From positions 1,488,001-1,552,000 of the forward strand of contig NZ_OX638201.1 of assembly GCF_951805225.1 (NCBI RefSeq): a stretch of 64,000 bases of DNA, given 5' to 3'. Of the stretch, positions 8,706 to 16,631 are shown one piece after another. The notes under the pieces are model-generated. The model saw only the letters and a program-made list of their open reading frames with translations. It was not told where the DNA came from and searched no databases. The DNA is from an uncultured Flavobacterium sp. (GTDB taxonomy: Bacteria; Bacteroidota; Bacteroidia; Flavobacteriales; Flavobacteriaceae). The translations under genes and the position numbers were made by a program. Each line of letters starts with the position of its first letter. Positions within the stretch are counted from its first letter, which is position 1.

Positions 8706-9632
8706 ATGAAATTCCTCAAACTCATTCGTTATCAAAATTTACTGATGCTTGCTTTTATGCAGGTTTTGTTTCGTTATGCTTTTTTAAAACAGCAAAATAT
8801 TCCTTTGGCGCTATCTGATATTCAGTATGGATTATTGGTTTTAAGCACTGTTTTATTGGCTGCAGCGGGTTATGTAATCAATAATATATATGATGTTGCA
8901 ACGGACACAATAAATAAACCTCAGGATGTTGTAATTGGCAAAGGAATATCTGAAACTGCGGCCTATAATATCTATTTTGGATTGAATATTACCGGAGTTG
9001 CGATAGGTTTTTATTTATCGAATGTTATTTTGAGACCTGGTTTTGCAACAATCTTTATTCTGATTGCTTCAATGCTTTATTTTTATTCTACAACATTAAA
9101 ACAAATTATGATTGTAGGTAATGTTGTCGTGGCATTAACGCTTGCTTTGAGTGTTATTATCATTGGAGTTTTTGATATTTTCCCTGCAATCAATGCTGAA
9201 AATAAACCGCAAATGGCAAGTTTATTTTCGATCCTGACGGATTATGCTTTGTTTGCTTTTATGATTAATTTCATACGCGAAATAGTTAAAGATATTGAAG
9301 ATGTAGATGGAGATTATAATCAAGGAATGAATACATTACCAATTGCAATTGGTAAAGACCGTGCAGCGAAAATTGCATTAGGATTTGCTATAATTCCGTT
9401 TATTTTGTGCTTGCTTTATATCAATACCTATTTCTTTAAAAACAATCTTATTTTTGTTACTCTTTATACTTTTGCTTTTGTTTTAGCGCCGTTATTATAC
9501 TTTATAGTTAAAATATTTGGAGCAAAAACTCAAAAAGAATTTCATCATTTGAGTACGGTTTTAAAACTGATTTTGTTTTTCGGAATTTTATCAATTCTGG
9601 TTATCACCTTAAATATTCATTACAATGCTTAA
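8706..9632 (+). CDS. UbiA-family prenyltransferase (geranylgeranylglycerol-phosphate type)
   Basis: 308 residues with eight to nine hydrophobic helices. The two Asp-rich motifs that bind Mg-prenyl diphosphate are NNIYDVATD (59-67) and DIEDVDGD (196-203). Flavobacterial members like this are usually annotated as geranylgeranylglycerol-phosphate geranylgeranyltransferase, but the real acceptor in Bacteroidota is not established; menaquinone or another polyprenyl pathway is possible. It overlaps the following maf gene by eight bases, so the two are probably translationally coupled. Confidence 0.85.
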   Translation: MKFLKLIRYQNLLMLAFMQVLFRYAFLKQQNIPLALSDIQYGLLVLSTVLLAAAGYVINNIYDVATDTINKPQDVVIGKGISETAAYNIYFGLNITGVAIGFYLSNVILRPGFATIFILIASMLYFYSTTLKQIMIVGNVVVALTLALSVIIIGVFDIFPAINAENKPQMASLFSILTDYALFAFMINFIREIVKDIEDVDGDYNQGMNTLPIAIGKDRAAKIALGFAIIPFILCLLYINTYFFKNNLIFVTLYTFAFVLAPLLYFIVKIFGAKTQKEFHHLSTVLKLILFFGILSILVITLNIHYNA

Positions 9633-10209
9633 AGAAAAACTAAAAAAATATACCATAATTCTTGCATCGGGATCACCAAGAAGACAACAATTCTTTAAGG
9701 ACTTAAATCTTGATTTTGAAATCAGATTAAAAGATATCGAAGAAATATATCCGCCGGAATTAAAAGCGGTAGAAATCACCGATTATTTAGCCGAATTAAA
9801 AGCAAGTGCGTTTGAAGGTGAACTAAAAGAAAGCGAAATCCTGGTAACAAGCGATACGATTGTTTGGCACAACGATAAAGCTTTAGGAAAGCCAAAAAAT
9901 GCAGATGAAGCTTTTGCAATGATCAAATCAATGTCGAATGCGACACACGATGTAATTACTTCTGTTTGCTTTAAAACAAGCACTACTTCTACCCTTTTGC
10001 ATGATATTACAAAAGTTACTTTTAATGATTTGTCTGACGAAGCAATTTTATATTATATCGAAAACTACAAACCTTATGATAAAGCCGGCGCTTATGGAAT
10101 TCAGGAATGGTTTGGTTTTATGGCAGTTGCAAAAGTCGAAGGTTCTTACACCAATGTTATGGGATTGCCTACGGCTAAAGTTTACGAATATTTGAGTACT
10201 TTAGTGTAA
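9625..10209 (+). CDS. maf: Maf-like nucleotide pyrophosphatase
   Basis: 194 residues. The hallmark ILASGSPRRQQFF lies at residues 11-23, 'LVTSDTIV' mid-protein, 'LGKPKNADEA' after it, and 'YDKAGAYGIQEW' in the C-terminal half. Maf proteins hydrolyse dTTP/UTP or modified nucleoside triphosphates to monophosphates, acting as house-cleaning enzymes. It overlaps the upstream gene by eight bases and lies 10 bases before the MscS-like gene, indicating one transcription unit. Confidence 0.93.
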   Translation: MLKEKLKKYTIILASGSPRRQQFFKDLNLDFEIRLKDIEEIYPPELKAVEITDYLAELKASAFEGELKESEILVTSDTIVWHNDKALGKPKNADEAFAMIKSMSNATHDVITSVCFKTSTTSTLLHDITKVTFNDLSDEAILYYIENYKPYDKAGAYGIQEWFGFMAVAKVEGSYTNVMGLPTAKVYEYLSTLV

Positions 10210-10219
10210 AAATTTATTT

Positions 10220-10750
10220 ATGTTTTCTTTTAAAGAATATAGCGAGGAAATTCTAAGCACCATAATTGTCTTAATTGCTTTGGTCGCGTTAAGAATTATT
10301 ATTGCAAAATTAATCCGACGCTACGCAAGTTCAAGTCAGTTATTAGAACATCGAACCAATTTGGTAATCAAGTACATTCATATCCTTATGAATATACTCG
10401 TTACGATTAGTCTGATTGTAATTTGGGGCGTTGAAACTAAGGATATTTTCATTACAGTTTCATCAATTGCAACCGTTATTGGTGTTGCAATGTTTGCGCA
10501 ATGGTCCATTTTGAGCAATATTACTTCGGGAATGATTTTGTTCTTTTCATTTCCTTTTAGAATTGGAGATACAATCAAAATTCACGACAAAGATTTTCCT
10601 ATCGAAGCTGAAATCGAAGATATTAGCGCTTTCCATGTCAATCTGAAAACAAAAGAAGGCGAAAGAATTATTTTTCCAAACAATTTATTATTGCAAAAAG
10701 GCATTTCGATTATGCCGTCACACTACGAAGACAAAGAGTTTTTTGACTAA
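10220..10750 (+). CDS. small MscS-family mechanosensitive channel protein
   Basis: 176 residues. Two to three helices precede the MscS pore and beta-domain region: 'IATVIGVAMFAQWSILSNITSGMILFF' (about 82-108), then 'FPFRIGDTIKI' and 'FPNNLLLQKGI'. This is the minimal MscS core; the usual C-terminal alpha/beta cage domain is absent or very short, making it shorter than E. coli MscS (286). The role would be relief of turgor on osmotic downshock. It follows maf by 10 bases. Confidence 0.85.
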   Translation: MFSFKEYSEEILSTIIVLIALVALRIIIAKLIRRYASSSQLLEHRTNLVIKYIHILMNILVTISLIVIWGVETKDIFITVSSIATVIGVAMFAQWSILSNITSGMILFFSFPFRIGDTIKIHDKDFPIEAEIEDISAFHVNLKTKEGERIIFPNNLLLQKGISIMPSHYEDKEFFD

Positions 10751-10863
10751 AACATTTGAATGGGAATTTTATAAACTATAAGAAAAAAGCTAAAACATTA
10801 TTACTGAAATAAAGTATAATATTTGCTTAACCAAAATTATAGTTTTACAAAAACTCCATAAAA

Positions 10864-11964
10864 ATGATTCAGCCAATTAAGTTGCCATTCTATGCAAAAA
10901 TTGCATGCATACTAATAAGTTTAATTTCTTTTGCCTATATATTTTGTATCGCAAAAGATATCATTACGCCAGTTTTAATGGCCTTTTTGTTTGCTGTTTT
11001 ATTGCTTCCGGTATTTACTTTTCTAAAAACAAAATTGAAATTCCCAAGGCATCTTGCCGCGATTTGCTGTGTTTTGCTTTTTGCTGCCTTTATCATCGGA
11101 ATATTAGTTTTTATATCCTATGAAGTTACGGATATGGCAAATGATTTTGATACTATAAAAAAGAACGCAAATGCTTTTATAACGGATATTCATAAGTTTA
11201 TTAAAGACAATTTTCACGTAAGTATTGGTGAACAGAAAAAATATCTGGATAATGTCACAAAAGATTCTGTTCAGAATGGGAAAGCTACAATAGGTTCTGC
11301 AATTGTTTCTATTACAGATTTGCTTTTGGATTGTACAATTATTCCAATTTATACCTTTCTGTTTTTATTGTATAAAGATCATTTCGTGCTTTTTCTTGCC
11401 AAATTGATCGACAAAGAAAATCATAGCACTTTAAAAGGTATTTTGTCTCAAATCAAAGTTTCGATAAACAATTATATCGTAGGTTTAATTTTTGAAATGG
11501 CTGTTGTATCGGTATTAACGAGTTTGGGGCTTTGGATTATTGGTATTAAATATTTTATTCTGTTAGGATTAATAACCGGAATTCTAAACGTGATTCCATA
11601 TATCGGAATCTTAATCGCGGGAGTTATTACTGTTTTAGCTTCTTTAACAGGATCTGCCGAAACATCTATTATTCTGGGAATTCTTATCGTAAATATTATT
11701 GTTCAATTAATCGATAATAATCTAATTGTGCCCTTAATTATCAATTCTAAAGTAGAAATTAATGCTTTTGTATCAATTATTGGAATTATAATTGGCGGTG
11801 CTGCCGCAGGAATTTCGGGAATGTTTTTGGCTATTCCACTTTTAGCGATCTTAAAAATTATTTTTGACAGAATAGAATCACTGGAACCGTGGGGTTATGT
11901 TATGGGAAATCATATGCCTAAAAAATTTACATGGAGAATCAGGAAAGTTAAAGCTGAGAATTAA
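10864..11964 (+). CDS. AI-2E family transporter (PerM-like)
   Basis: 366 residues with about seven to eight helices. A soluble stretch (about 90-155) lies between helices three and four, and the late region 'GLITGILNVIPYIGILIAG' is the conserved core of the AI-2E/PerM family. Members have been linked to autoinducer-2 export or Na+/H+ antiport; the substrate here is unknown. The gap of 113 bases from the MscS-like gene holds an imperfect -7-like TAATATTTG near 10818, so it may have its own promoter. Confidence 0.85.
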   Translation: MIQPIKLPFYAKIACILISLISFAYIFCIAKDIITPVLMAFLFAVLLLPVFTFLKTKLKFPRHLAAICCVLLFAAFIIGILVFISYEVTDMANDFDTIKKNANAFITDIHKFIKDNFHVSIGEQKKYLDNVTKDSVQNGKATIGSAIVSITDLLLDCTIIPIYTFLFLLYKDHFVLFLAKLIDKENHSTLKGILSQIKVSINNYIVGLIFEMAVVSVLTSLGLWIIGIKYFILLGLITGILNVIPYIGILIAGVITVLASLTGSAETSIILGILIVNIIVQLIDNNLIVPLIINSKVEINAFVSIIGIIIGGAAAGISGMFLAIPLLAILKIIFDRIESLEPWGYVMGNHMPKKFTWRIRKVKAEN

Positions 11965-12049
11965 AAATTAACTCATTTGCTAAATTTAAGCTTATAATTT
12001 TCTTACCTTGATCTAAGAATCATTTGTAAGCCAGTCAAAAATCATCTAA

Positions 12050-13861
12050 ATGTTTGTGAACAGAAAAATAGTTGTTTTTATTATCTTATGCTTTTGCTTA
12101 CAAGGTACTTATGCTCAGGTTAAAACCGAGAAGAAAGACAGTACTGATATTTATAAAAAAATACGTAATTATTCGAAAAAGAATAAATTTACTCAAAATC
12201 TTCACAAACTTTTTTTCAGAACAAATAAACCCAAAAAAAAGGAAGAACTTCTTATTACGGATACAACGGATTACAGCGGGAAAATTATCCGAAACATTAA
12301 TATAGTTACGCTCGATCCTTTTGGTCATTCTATTACAGATACTACTCAGGTTCCTAAAAACTGGGGAGAAAGAACGGGAAACCGATTGCATTTGAAAACT
12401 AAAAAAATAGCAATTTATAATCTTCTTTTATTCAAAAGAAACACGCCTTATAATGCTTATAAAGTACAGGAATCTGAACGTTTGATTCGTGCCCAAAAAT
12501 ATGTGACCGCCGTTAGAATTTCGAATAAACTGGCAAGCAAGGAATCTGATTCTGTAGATGTTACTATTCGGGTTTTAGATTCGTGGAGTACAATTCCTAA
12601 GTTTTCAATATCAAGCAATCAGGTTTCATTTGGAGTAAAAGAAAAAGACTTTTTTGGTTCAGGGCAACAACTTGAATATCGATTTACGAATAGATTTAGT
12701 GACGGCCAAAATGCCAATGAAGCCACTTATACGATTCCAAATATAAAAAACACGTATATCAAAACCATTTTGAATTATAAAATGGATTTGGATAATAACT
12801 ATAGCAAAAGTATTAATGTAGAGCGTGATTTCTATTCTCCTTTAACCAAATGGGGAGGCGGAGTTTTTGTGGGACAAAATTTTAGAAGAGACAGTTTACA
12901 AGCACCAGATTTAACGTATGCATTTCAACCTTTTAAATATAATTTTCAGGATTTATGGGCAGGAAAAGCGTCAAAAGTTTTTGAAGATGATTCAAACGGA
13001 ATCACAAATTTGATTGTTTCCGGAAGGTTTTTAAATGTAAATTATACCGAAACTCCTTCGGAACTTTATGATCCAACGCATTTTTATTCGGATGAAAAAC
13101 TCATTTTAAGCGGAATTGGAATCAATACTCGTAAATTTATCAAAGACAGTTATATTTTTAGAAATGGCCAAACGGAAGACGTTCCCGTTGGACGGATTTA
13201 CGGCATTACATTAGGTTATCAGTACAAAAATATGATGTGGAGGCCTTATTTTGGCGCACAGTTTTCATTTGGAAATTATTATAAATGGGGATTTTTAAGT
13301 ACCAATTTCGAAGCAGGAACTTTTCTTCATGATTCAAAAACATATCAGACTGCTTTTCTATTCGAATCAAATTATTTTACAAAGCTCTTTACAATAGGAA
13401 GATGGAAATTGAGACAGTTCGTTAATCCTGAAATAGTTATAGGTGTAAATCGTGAAAATATTATTGGAGATCAGCTTAATATAAATGAACAAAATGGTTT
13501 GGCTGGTTTTAATAGTGCCATTTACGGAACTAATAAAATGGTTTTGTCTTTACAAACCCAAACCTACTCGCCTTATTCTGTATTAGGATTTCGTATGAAT
13601 CCGTTTTTTAATTATTCGATTGCAGTATTAGGGAGTCCAAATAATGCGATGGCGCGAAACAAAGGATATTCAAAAGTGACAATAGGATTATTAATCAGTA
13701 ATGACTATTTAGTATTTAGTTCCTTTCAGCTTTCGTTGTCATATTACCCGACAATTCCGTTTCAGGGAGATAATGTATTTAAAACCAATACATTTGAAAC
13801 TACTGATTTTGGTTTGCAAAGTTTTGAGCTGGCTAAGCCAAGAATTGTTGAATATAAATAA
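12050..13861 (+). CDS. Omp85-like outer membrane protein (POTRA plus beta-barrel)
   Basis: 603 residues. A signal peptide ends near 'CLQGTYAQV' (residue 23) and is followed by a charged linker. One POTRA-like module lies at about 80-190 ('GKIIRNINIV...', 'LLFKRNTPYNAYKVQESERLIRAQ', 'DSVDVTIRVLDSW'). From about residue 195 there are alternating aromatic beta-strands as in a 16-strand barrel. This architecture fits the BamA/TamA/FhaC superfamily, reduced to one POTRA. It stands alone, so its client is unknown. The class is moderately sure; the specific role is open. Confidence 0.7.
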   Translation: MFVNRKIVVFIILCFCLQGTYAQVKTEKKDSTDIYKKIRNYSKKNKFTQNLHKLFFRTNKPKKKEELLITDTTDYSGKIIRNINIVTLDPFGHSITDTTQVPKNWGERTGNRLHLKTKKIAIYNLLLFKRNTPYNAYKVQESERLIRAQKYVTAVRISNKLASKESDSVDVTIRVLDSWSTIPKFSISSNQVSFGVKEKDFFGSGQQLEYRFTNRFSDGQNANEATYTIPNIKNTYIKTILNYKMDLDNNYSKSINVERDFYSPLTKWGGGVFVGQNFRRDSLQAPDLTYAFQPFKYNFQDLWAGKASKVFEDDSNGITNLIVSGRFLNVNYTETPSELYDPTHFYSDEKLILSGIGINTRKFIKDSYIFRNGQTEDVPVGRIYGITLGYQYKNMMWRPYFGAQFSFGNYYKWGFLSTNFEAGTFLHDSKTYQTAFLFESNYFTKLFTIGRWKLRQFVNPEIVIGVNRENIIGDQLNINEQNGLAGFNSAIYGTNKMVLSLQTQTYSPYSVLGFRMNPFFNYSIAVLGSPNNAMARNKGYSKVTIGLLISNDYLVFSSFQLSLSYYPTIPFQGDNVFKTNTFETTDFGLQSFELAKPRIVEYK

Positions 13862-14000
13862 CAGAAAAAAAATATCTTTTTTTTTCTAAATTCTACACTT
13901 TTCAAAACTCATTAAAAATCAAAATATTACATAAATATTAGCGAATTATCACTCGTTAAAAAGCATCATTTATCCGACGAAATGCATTTGGTTTTAATTT

Positions 14001-14017
14001 TTGGCACAGTATATGAA
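14001..14017 (+). promoter_or_regulatory. possible sigma-54-like -24 element
   Basis: TTGGCAC at 14001-14007 matches the -24 half of a sigma-54 promoter, but the -12 half at the expected spacing reads ATGAA rather than TTGCA. It lies ~45 bases before the likely start of the next gene. A weak candidate only. Confidence 0.25.
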
Positions 14018-14051
14018 TATTACCAAACAGAACAAATTAAAACTAAAAAAA

Positions 14052-14579
14052 ATGAAAACAATAAAAATAGCAATCGTTGGATTATTCCTTTTGGTTGCAA
14101 GTGCCACACAAGCTCAGGTATCAATAAACGTTAATATAGGAACTCCTCCGGCTTGGGGTCCTGAAGGTTATGCAGAAATGGAATATTACTATTTGCCGGA
14201 CATTGAAGCTTATTATGATGTTAGAGCTTCTCAGTTTATTTATTTTGGAGGAGGAAGATGGGTTAGAACAACTTATTTACCAAGACAATATAGAAACTAT
14301 GATTTGTACGGAGGTTATAAAGTAGTTTTGAATGATTATCACGGTAGAACTCCTTACACTTATTTTGATCGTCACAGAGTAAAATACTATAAAGGATATC
14401 ACGGAGCACCACAAAGATGTTACAGACCAAGACCGGTAGCGTATGGTTATAATGATCGTCGTGATGATCGTAGAGATTACAAACATTATGATAAAAGACG
14501 TTATGACAAACACGATAGACACGACAGACATGATGATGATCACGATCACGATGAACACCGTGGACACGGAAGACGTTAA
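14052..14579 (+). CDS. small secreted protein with His/Arg/Asp-rich tail
   Basis: 175 residues from the ATG at 14052 (MKTIKIAIVGLFLLVASATQ, a good signal peptide). An upstream TTG-initiated extension is unlikely because it would bury the signal. The middle part is Tyr- and Gly-rich ('YYLPDIEAYYDVRASQFIYF', 'GGGRWVRTTYLP'), as in a family of small Bacteroidota envelope proteins. The last ~40 residues are almost only His, Asp, Arg, Lys and Gly, which suggests metal or polyanion binding (inference). A good terminator follows. Function unknown. Confidence 0.8.
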   Translation: MKTIKIAIVGLFLLVASATQAQVSINVNIGTPPAWGPEGYAEMEYYYLPDIEAYYDVRASQFIYFGGGRWVRTTYLPRQYRNYDLYGGYKVVLNDYHGRTPYTYFDRHRVKYYKGYHGAPQRCYRPRPVAYGYNDRRDDRRDYKHYDKRRYDKHDRHDRHDDDHDHDEHRGHGRR

Positions 14580-14609
14580 TATAATTGCTAAATAACTAAT
14601 TTTCAGCAC

Positions 14610-14643
14610 AAAAGAGTATCAATAATTTGATACTCTTTTTTTA
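14610..14643 (+). terminator. terminator after the His/Asp-tailed protein gene
   Basis: Arms AAAAGAGTATCAA and TTGATACTCTTTT with loop TAAT, then a T-run. Confidence 0.88.
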
Positions 14644-14646
14644 TGC

Positions 14647-14670
14647 ACGCATAATACTTTGATTATGCGT
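14647..14670. promoter_or_regulatory. 9-bp dyad upstream of the propeller-like gene
   Basis: ACGCATAAT and ATTATGCGT separated by six bases. No T-run follows, so it looks more like a protein-binding dyad than a terminator. It lies ~125 bases before the ATG at 14797. Confidence 0.35.
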
Positions 14671-14763
14671 TAATTTATTGAGTATTCTTTAAATATATAC
14701 TAATAAATTAACAATTAGTTAAACTATTCTTAATCATTACCTTATTTTAATATAAATATGTCG

Positions 14764-14771
14764 TATCTTTG
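14764..14771 (+). promoter_or_regulatory. -7 promoter box TATCTTTG
   Basis: Perfect TAnnTTTG 25 bases before the ATG at 14797. The -33 region is AT-rich without a clear TTTG. Confidence 0.5.
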
Positions 14772-14796
14772 CAAAAAATATAAGCACAGATAGAAT

Positions 14797-16425
14797 ATGA
14801 AAAAGAGAGTTTATTTATTTTCGTTAGTAGCAATGTCACTTTTTACATTTTGTACTAATAATGACGAATCCAATACGGATACGCAGGCAAAAGACAATAA
14901 TATTCAAATTAACAACGATGTTACTTCTTTGAATAAAAGACTGGATTATACCAATTCAGGAGTAATTTCGATTGCAAATTCATCAACTTCAAAATTATTA
15001 CGCAGTGAAGCTGCAACAGATGCTTTGCCATTAGTGCAAATCGCCGAAGTAAATCCGCCAAAAGATAGTAACGGAAGAACTTTGCAAGCAAATCACGTAG
15101 CTGTAAATGGTAATTTTGCATATGTTGCTTATACAATGATGGGCGAAGTTTATTCAGGAGCGATCGATGTTATTGATGTTTCTGATCCTTATAAGCCTAA
15201 ATTAATTACATCTGCATTAATTGCAAATACAGATATTACATCACTTACCTACTCAAACGGAAGCTTGATTATTGGTGCTGCAACAGATATTGATAAAAAA
15301 CCGGAATTGACAAATCCTTCAATTGTTATAACAATGCAATTGAGTTCAGGTTTGCTTACGGATAACTATACAATCACAAATCTTGAAGGAAAAGTAACTA
15401 CAGATGTTGCTGCAAATTCAAGCTCTTATTTTGCCGTAACCGGAGATCAGGGAAGTTTATTCAAAATAAACAGCTCGTCTAAAGTTGTTTCAGGAAAAGT
15501 AACTGTAGAAGATTTACGTTCTGTAGCAATTAGCGGAGACAAAATTGTTACGCTAAGCGGAACAAAAGGTGTAAATATCTATAACGAATCTACTCTTTCT
15601 TTGCAAAAAAGCTTTACAACTTCTACAGATGTTAGCGCTGCAAAAAGAACAATGGATTTTGATGGTACAAAATTATTAGTTTCTGAAGGATATAATGGTT
15701 TAGGGGTTTATGATATCAATAGCGGTTCTAAACTTCAAAGTATTCCATTGGCAACTCCAGGCGAAGACAATGTTACAAATGCAGTTTCTGTAAACGATGG
15801 ATATACATTTGTTGCAAATGGTGCAGCGGGTTTAAATGTTTATAAAACAGGTTCTCAGCTAAGTTTATTAGGAACAGTTGGTATTGTAGGTTCATCAAAC
15901 TATGTGAAATCTAGTGGCGATTATATCTATGTTGCAAGTGGAAAAGGTGGTTTGAAAATCATTAAAATGGAAAAACCAAACACTACTTTTGCTGGTTGTT
16001 CTGGATACGGAACTTATAATCAAGGTCAAAACCTGATTTTAAATTCAAATGAAATTAAATCATATTCAGGTTCTACGGCAATTAATTCGGCAATGATAAA
16101 TTCAGGTGCAGTTTTAACACATTGTGGTTCAATTACAATACAAAATGGTGTAACTTTAAACAGTGGAGGAACTTTCAATATGAGAGGAACCATGGCTCAA
16201 GGAAAATACCAACAACAAAATCCAACAGAATTAATCATAAATAGTAATGCCTTATTGCAAATTGAAGGTACTGTAGTAATTTGGGGAGATTTGAGATTAA
16301 ATAGTGGTGCGAAAATCAATTTTATTGGTAACGATTCGTCTATTACTATTTACGGAAAAGTAACCAAAAACAGCAATGTAACTATTACAGGAAACTATAA
16401 AGACACAGAGAACAAATTGAAATAG
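14797..16425 (+). CDS. extracytoplasmic LVIVD-like beta-propeller protein
   Basis: 542 residues. The N-terminal hydrophobic segment ends in a Cys at residue 19 (LFTFCTNNDESN), possibly a lipoprotein although the residue before Cys is unusual. Residues ~80-390 hold repeats of the form 'xIDVIDVSDPYKPKL', 'VAVNGNFAYVAY' and 'LLVSEGYNGLGVYDI', like the LVIVD/propeller repeats of surface proteins. From about 400 the protein changes to a repetitive beta-rich region ('NSGAVLTHCGSITIQNGVTL', 'INSNALLQIEGTVVIWGDL') resembling a small beta-helix. No enzyme motif is seen. It stands alone with its own promoter and terminator. Confidence 0.65.
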   Translation: MKKRVYLFSLVAMSLFTFCTNNDESNTDTQAKDNNIQINNDVTSLNKRLDYTNSGVISIANSSTSKLLRSEAATDALPLVQIAEVNPPKDSNGRTLQANHVAVNGNFAYVAYTMMGEVYSGAIDVIDVSDPYKPKLITSALIANTDITSLTYSNGSLIIGAATDIDKKPELTNPSIVITMQLSSGLLTDNYTITNLEGKVTTDVAANSSSYFAVTGDQGSLFKINSSSKVVSGKVTVEDLRSVAISGDKIVTLSGTKGVNIYNESTLSLQKSFTTSTDVSAAKRTMDFDGTKLLVSEGYNGLGVYDINSGSKLQSIPLATPGEDNVTNAVSVNDGYTFVANGAAGLNVYKTGSQLSLLGTVGIVGSSNYVKSSGDYIYVASGKGGLKIIKMEKPNTTFAGCSGYGTYNQGQNLILNSNEIKSYSGSTAINSAMINSGAVLTHCGSITIQNGVTLNSGGTFNMRGTMAQGKYQQQNPTELIINSNALLQIEGTVVIWGDLRLNSGAKINFIGNDSSITIYGKVTKNSNVTITGNYKDTENKLK

Positions 16426-16482
16426 TTTCTGTAATCCTAGGAAATACCGCTTGATTTAATTTTTATTAAATCAAATTATCTT

Positions 16483-16518
16483 AAAGCTGTCAGATTTGAT
16501 CTGGCAGCTTTTTTTTTG
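16483..16518 (+). terminator. terminator after the propeller-like gene
   Basis: Arms AAAGCTGTCAG and CTGGCAGCTTT (one G-U pair) around ATTTGAT, followed by nine T. Confidence 0.85.
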
Positions 16519-16595
16519 AATCGTTTTTCTTAAAAAAGCTAATCAATAACCAAACATTAACATTTCATTTAAATACTGTTCAAAGATATAATTAC

Positions 16596-16603
16596 TACTT
16601 TTG
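16596..16603 (+). promoter_or_regulatory. -7 promoter box TACTTTTG before the PIG-L gene
   Basis: Perfect TAnnTTTG 28 bases before the ATG at 16632. The -33 element is weak (TGTT near 16577). Confidence 0.5.
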
Positions 16604-16631
16604 AAGCTCTTTCAAAACATTTAACTACGCT

